Notes under the pieces: model-generated
What the model was told of the DNA's origin: nothing
Databases searched by the model: none
Seen by the model: the letters and a program-made list of their open reading frames with translations, nothing else
Part shown: positions 17,916-18,298 of the stretch, piece after piece
How the letters are laid out: every line of letters begins with the position of its first letter
Numbering within the stretch: position 1 is the first letter of the stretch
Origin: Helicostylum pulchrum
Lineage: Eukaryota > Mucoromycota > Mucoromycetes > Mucorales > Mucoraceae
Direction of reading: 5' to 3'
DNA length: 18,298 bases
NCBI GenBank assembly: GCA_025677825.1
Contig: JAIXMO010000124.1
Span: forward strand, 1-18,298
Made by a program: the position numbers and the translations under genes

Positions 17916-18298
17916 TGTGGAATCTGAGCTATGCAATAGTAAAGATTCAAAAATAAAATAAAAACACAAAGATACAAGAAAGTAATCAGTCGCAAAAGCA
18001 GATAAAAGTTTTATTTACGTGAAAAAGGTAGAGGTTTATATAGCTTTTTCATGTCTGAGTTTACAGATAAAATAAGTGTGTTTGTGCCACGCTAAAGTGC
18101 CACACTTTACCATATCTAATTTCCTGCCGTGATTATATCAGTCCAGTCTTTCGGACAAGACATGCAATTATAGAAATCCTCTAATCCTGTATCCAGACAT
18201 CAGTTATTACTGGGCGATGTTGATAAGGCTTAGTTAAAATAAATATGTATGTAGTCATAATGGTTAAAGCTGTGAGATAATCAAGTATGTGTAAATAT
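17916..18298 (-). repeat. LTR3: 5' LTR of element 3, running off the right edge
   Basis: On the minus strand it ends CAGATTCCACA at 17916. 17916-18250 is the inverse of 5330-5662, and 18252-18298 matches 9827-9872. Together these give an LTR of about 420 bp with TG...CA ends. TATA is at 18042-18035 and AATAAA at 18015-18010 on the minus strand. It preserves the uninterrupted sequence across the LTR2 insertion site found in the 3' LTR. Confidence 0.88.

Larger units (their letters stand above)
9821..18298 (-). mobile_element. Element 3: Ty3/Gypsy chromovirus with chromodomain integrase, interrupted
   Basis: On the minus strand the order is 5' LTR3 (from past 18298 to 17916), leader, gag-PR-RT (17795-14747), a nested 2.3-kb element (12407-14742), RNase H-integrase-chromodomain (12406-10186), 3' UTR, polypurine tract, and the upstream part of the 3' LTR (9913-9827). 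The rest of that LTR is at 5330-5662, inverted. By comparison of the LTR parts, only about 40 bases of the 5' LTR should be missing beyond the right edge. The closest relative in the window is element 2, whose LTRs are unrelated in sequence. Confidence 0.9.

Noticed and set aside
1..18298. tRNA, rRNA, CRISPR, bacterial operon signals or host genes.
   Set aside because: I found no cloverleaf, rRNA core, regularly spaced repeats or non-transposon coding region. The sequence is accounted for by retroelements and the nested transposon.

Overview
The window is eukaryotic and is made entirely of transposable elements. I see no host gene, rRNA or tRNA. The DNA is AT-rich, reading frames are long and intronless, and the dominant elements are Ty3/Gypsy chromoviruses with gag and pol fused in one frame, as in fungal Tf1-type elements. 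My best guess is a fungus, perhaps an early-diverging (Mucoromycota-like) one. No diagnostic host gene confirms this.

Layout, left to right. (1) 1-4274: an old minus-strand Gypsy element (element 1) broken by several frameshifts. Its integrase lies past the left edge and its 5' LTR is at about 3971-4274. (2) 4275-4475: a scrap of integrase from a fourth element, into which element 1 and an LTR of a second family (LTR2) have inserted. (3) 4476-5329: a truncated minus-oriented LTR2 abutting a complete plus-oriented LTR2 (490 bp), forming a large palindrome. (4) 5330-5662: the downstream part of another LTR (LTR3), plus orientation. (5) 5622-9227: a long gag-PR-RT-RNase H frame (element 2), cut off before integrase by that LTR3 piece; its 5' LTR2 is at 9331-9820. 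(6) 9821-18298: element 3, a minus-strand chromovirus. Its 3' LTR3 is split by LTR2, its 5' LTR3 runs off the right edge, and its pol is interrupted at 12407-14742.

The interrupting element is the most unusual object here. It is a 2.3 kb plus-strand unit with apparently identical 249-bp terminal DIRECT repeats and a 4-bp duplication (CCAG) of the chromovirus pol sequence. It has one 479-aa ORF: a DDE transposase resembling the PIF/Harbinger-IS5 (DDE_Tnp_4) class, fused to a C-terminal chromodomain. Direct LTR-like repeats with a cut-and-paste-type transposase are an unexpected pairing. The chromodomain parallels the one at the end of the integrase of the chromovirus it landed in.

The oddly oriented LTR halves are explained by one event: element 3 (already carrying an LTR2 insertion in its 3' LTR) sat inside a plus-oriented element 2, and recombination between two LTR2 copies in opposite orientation then inverted about 5330-9330. 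In all three Gypsy families the base after the 5' LTR begins a run of 6-9 T rather than a tRNA-type TGG primer site, which raises a question about how reverse transcription is primed.
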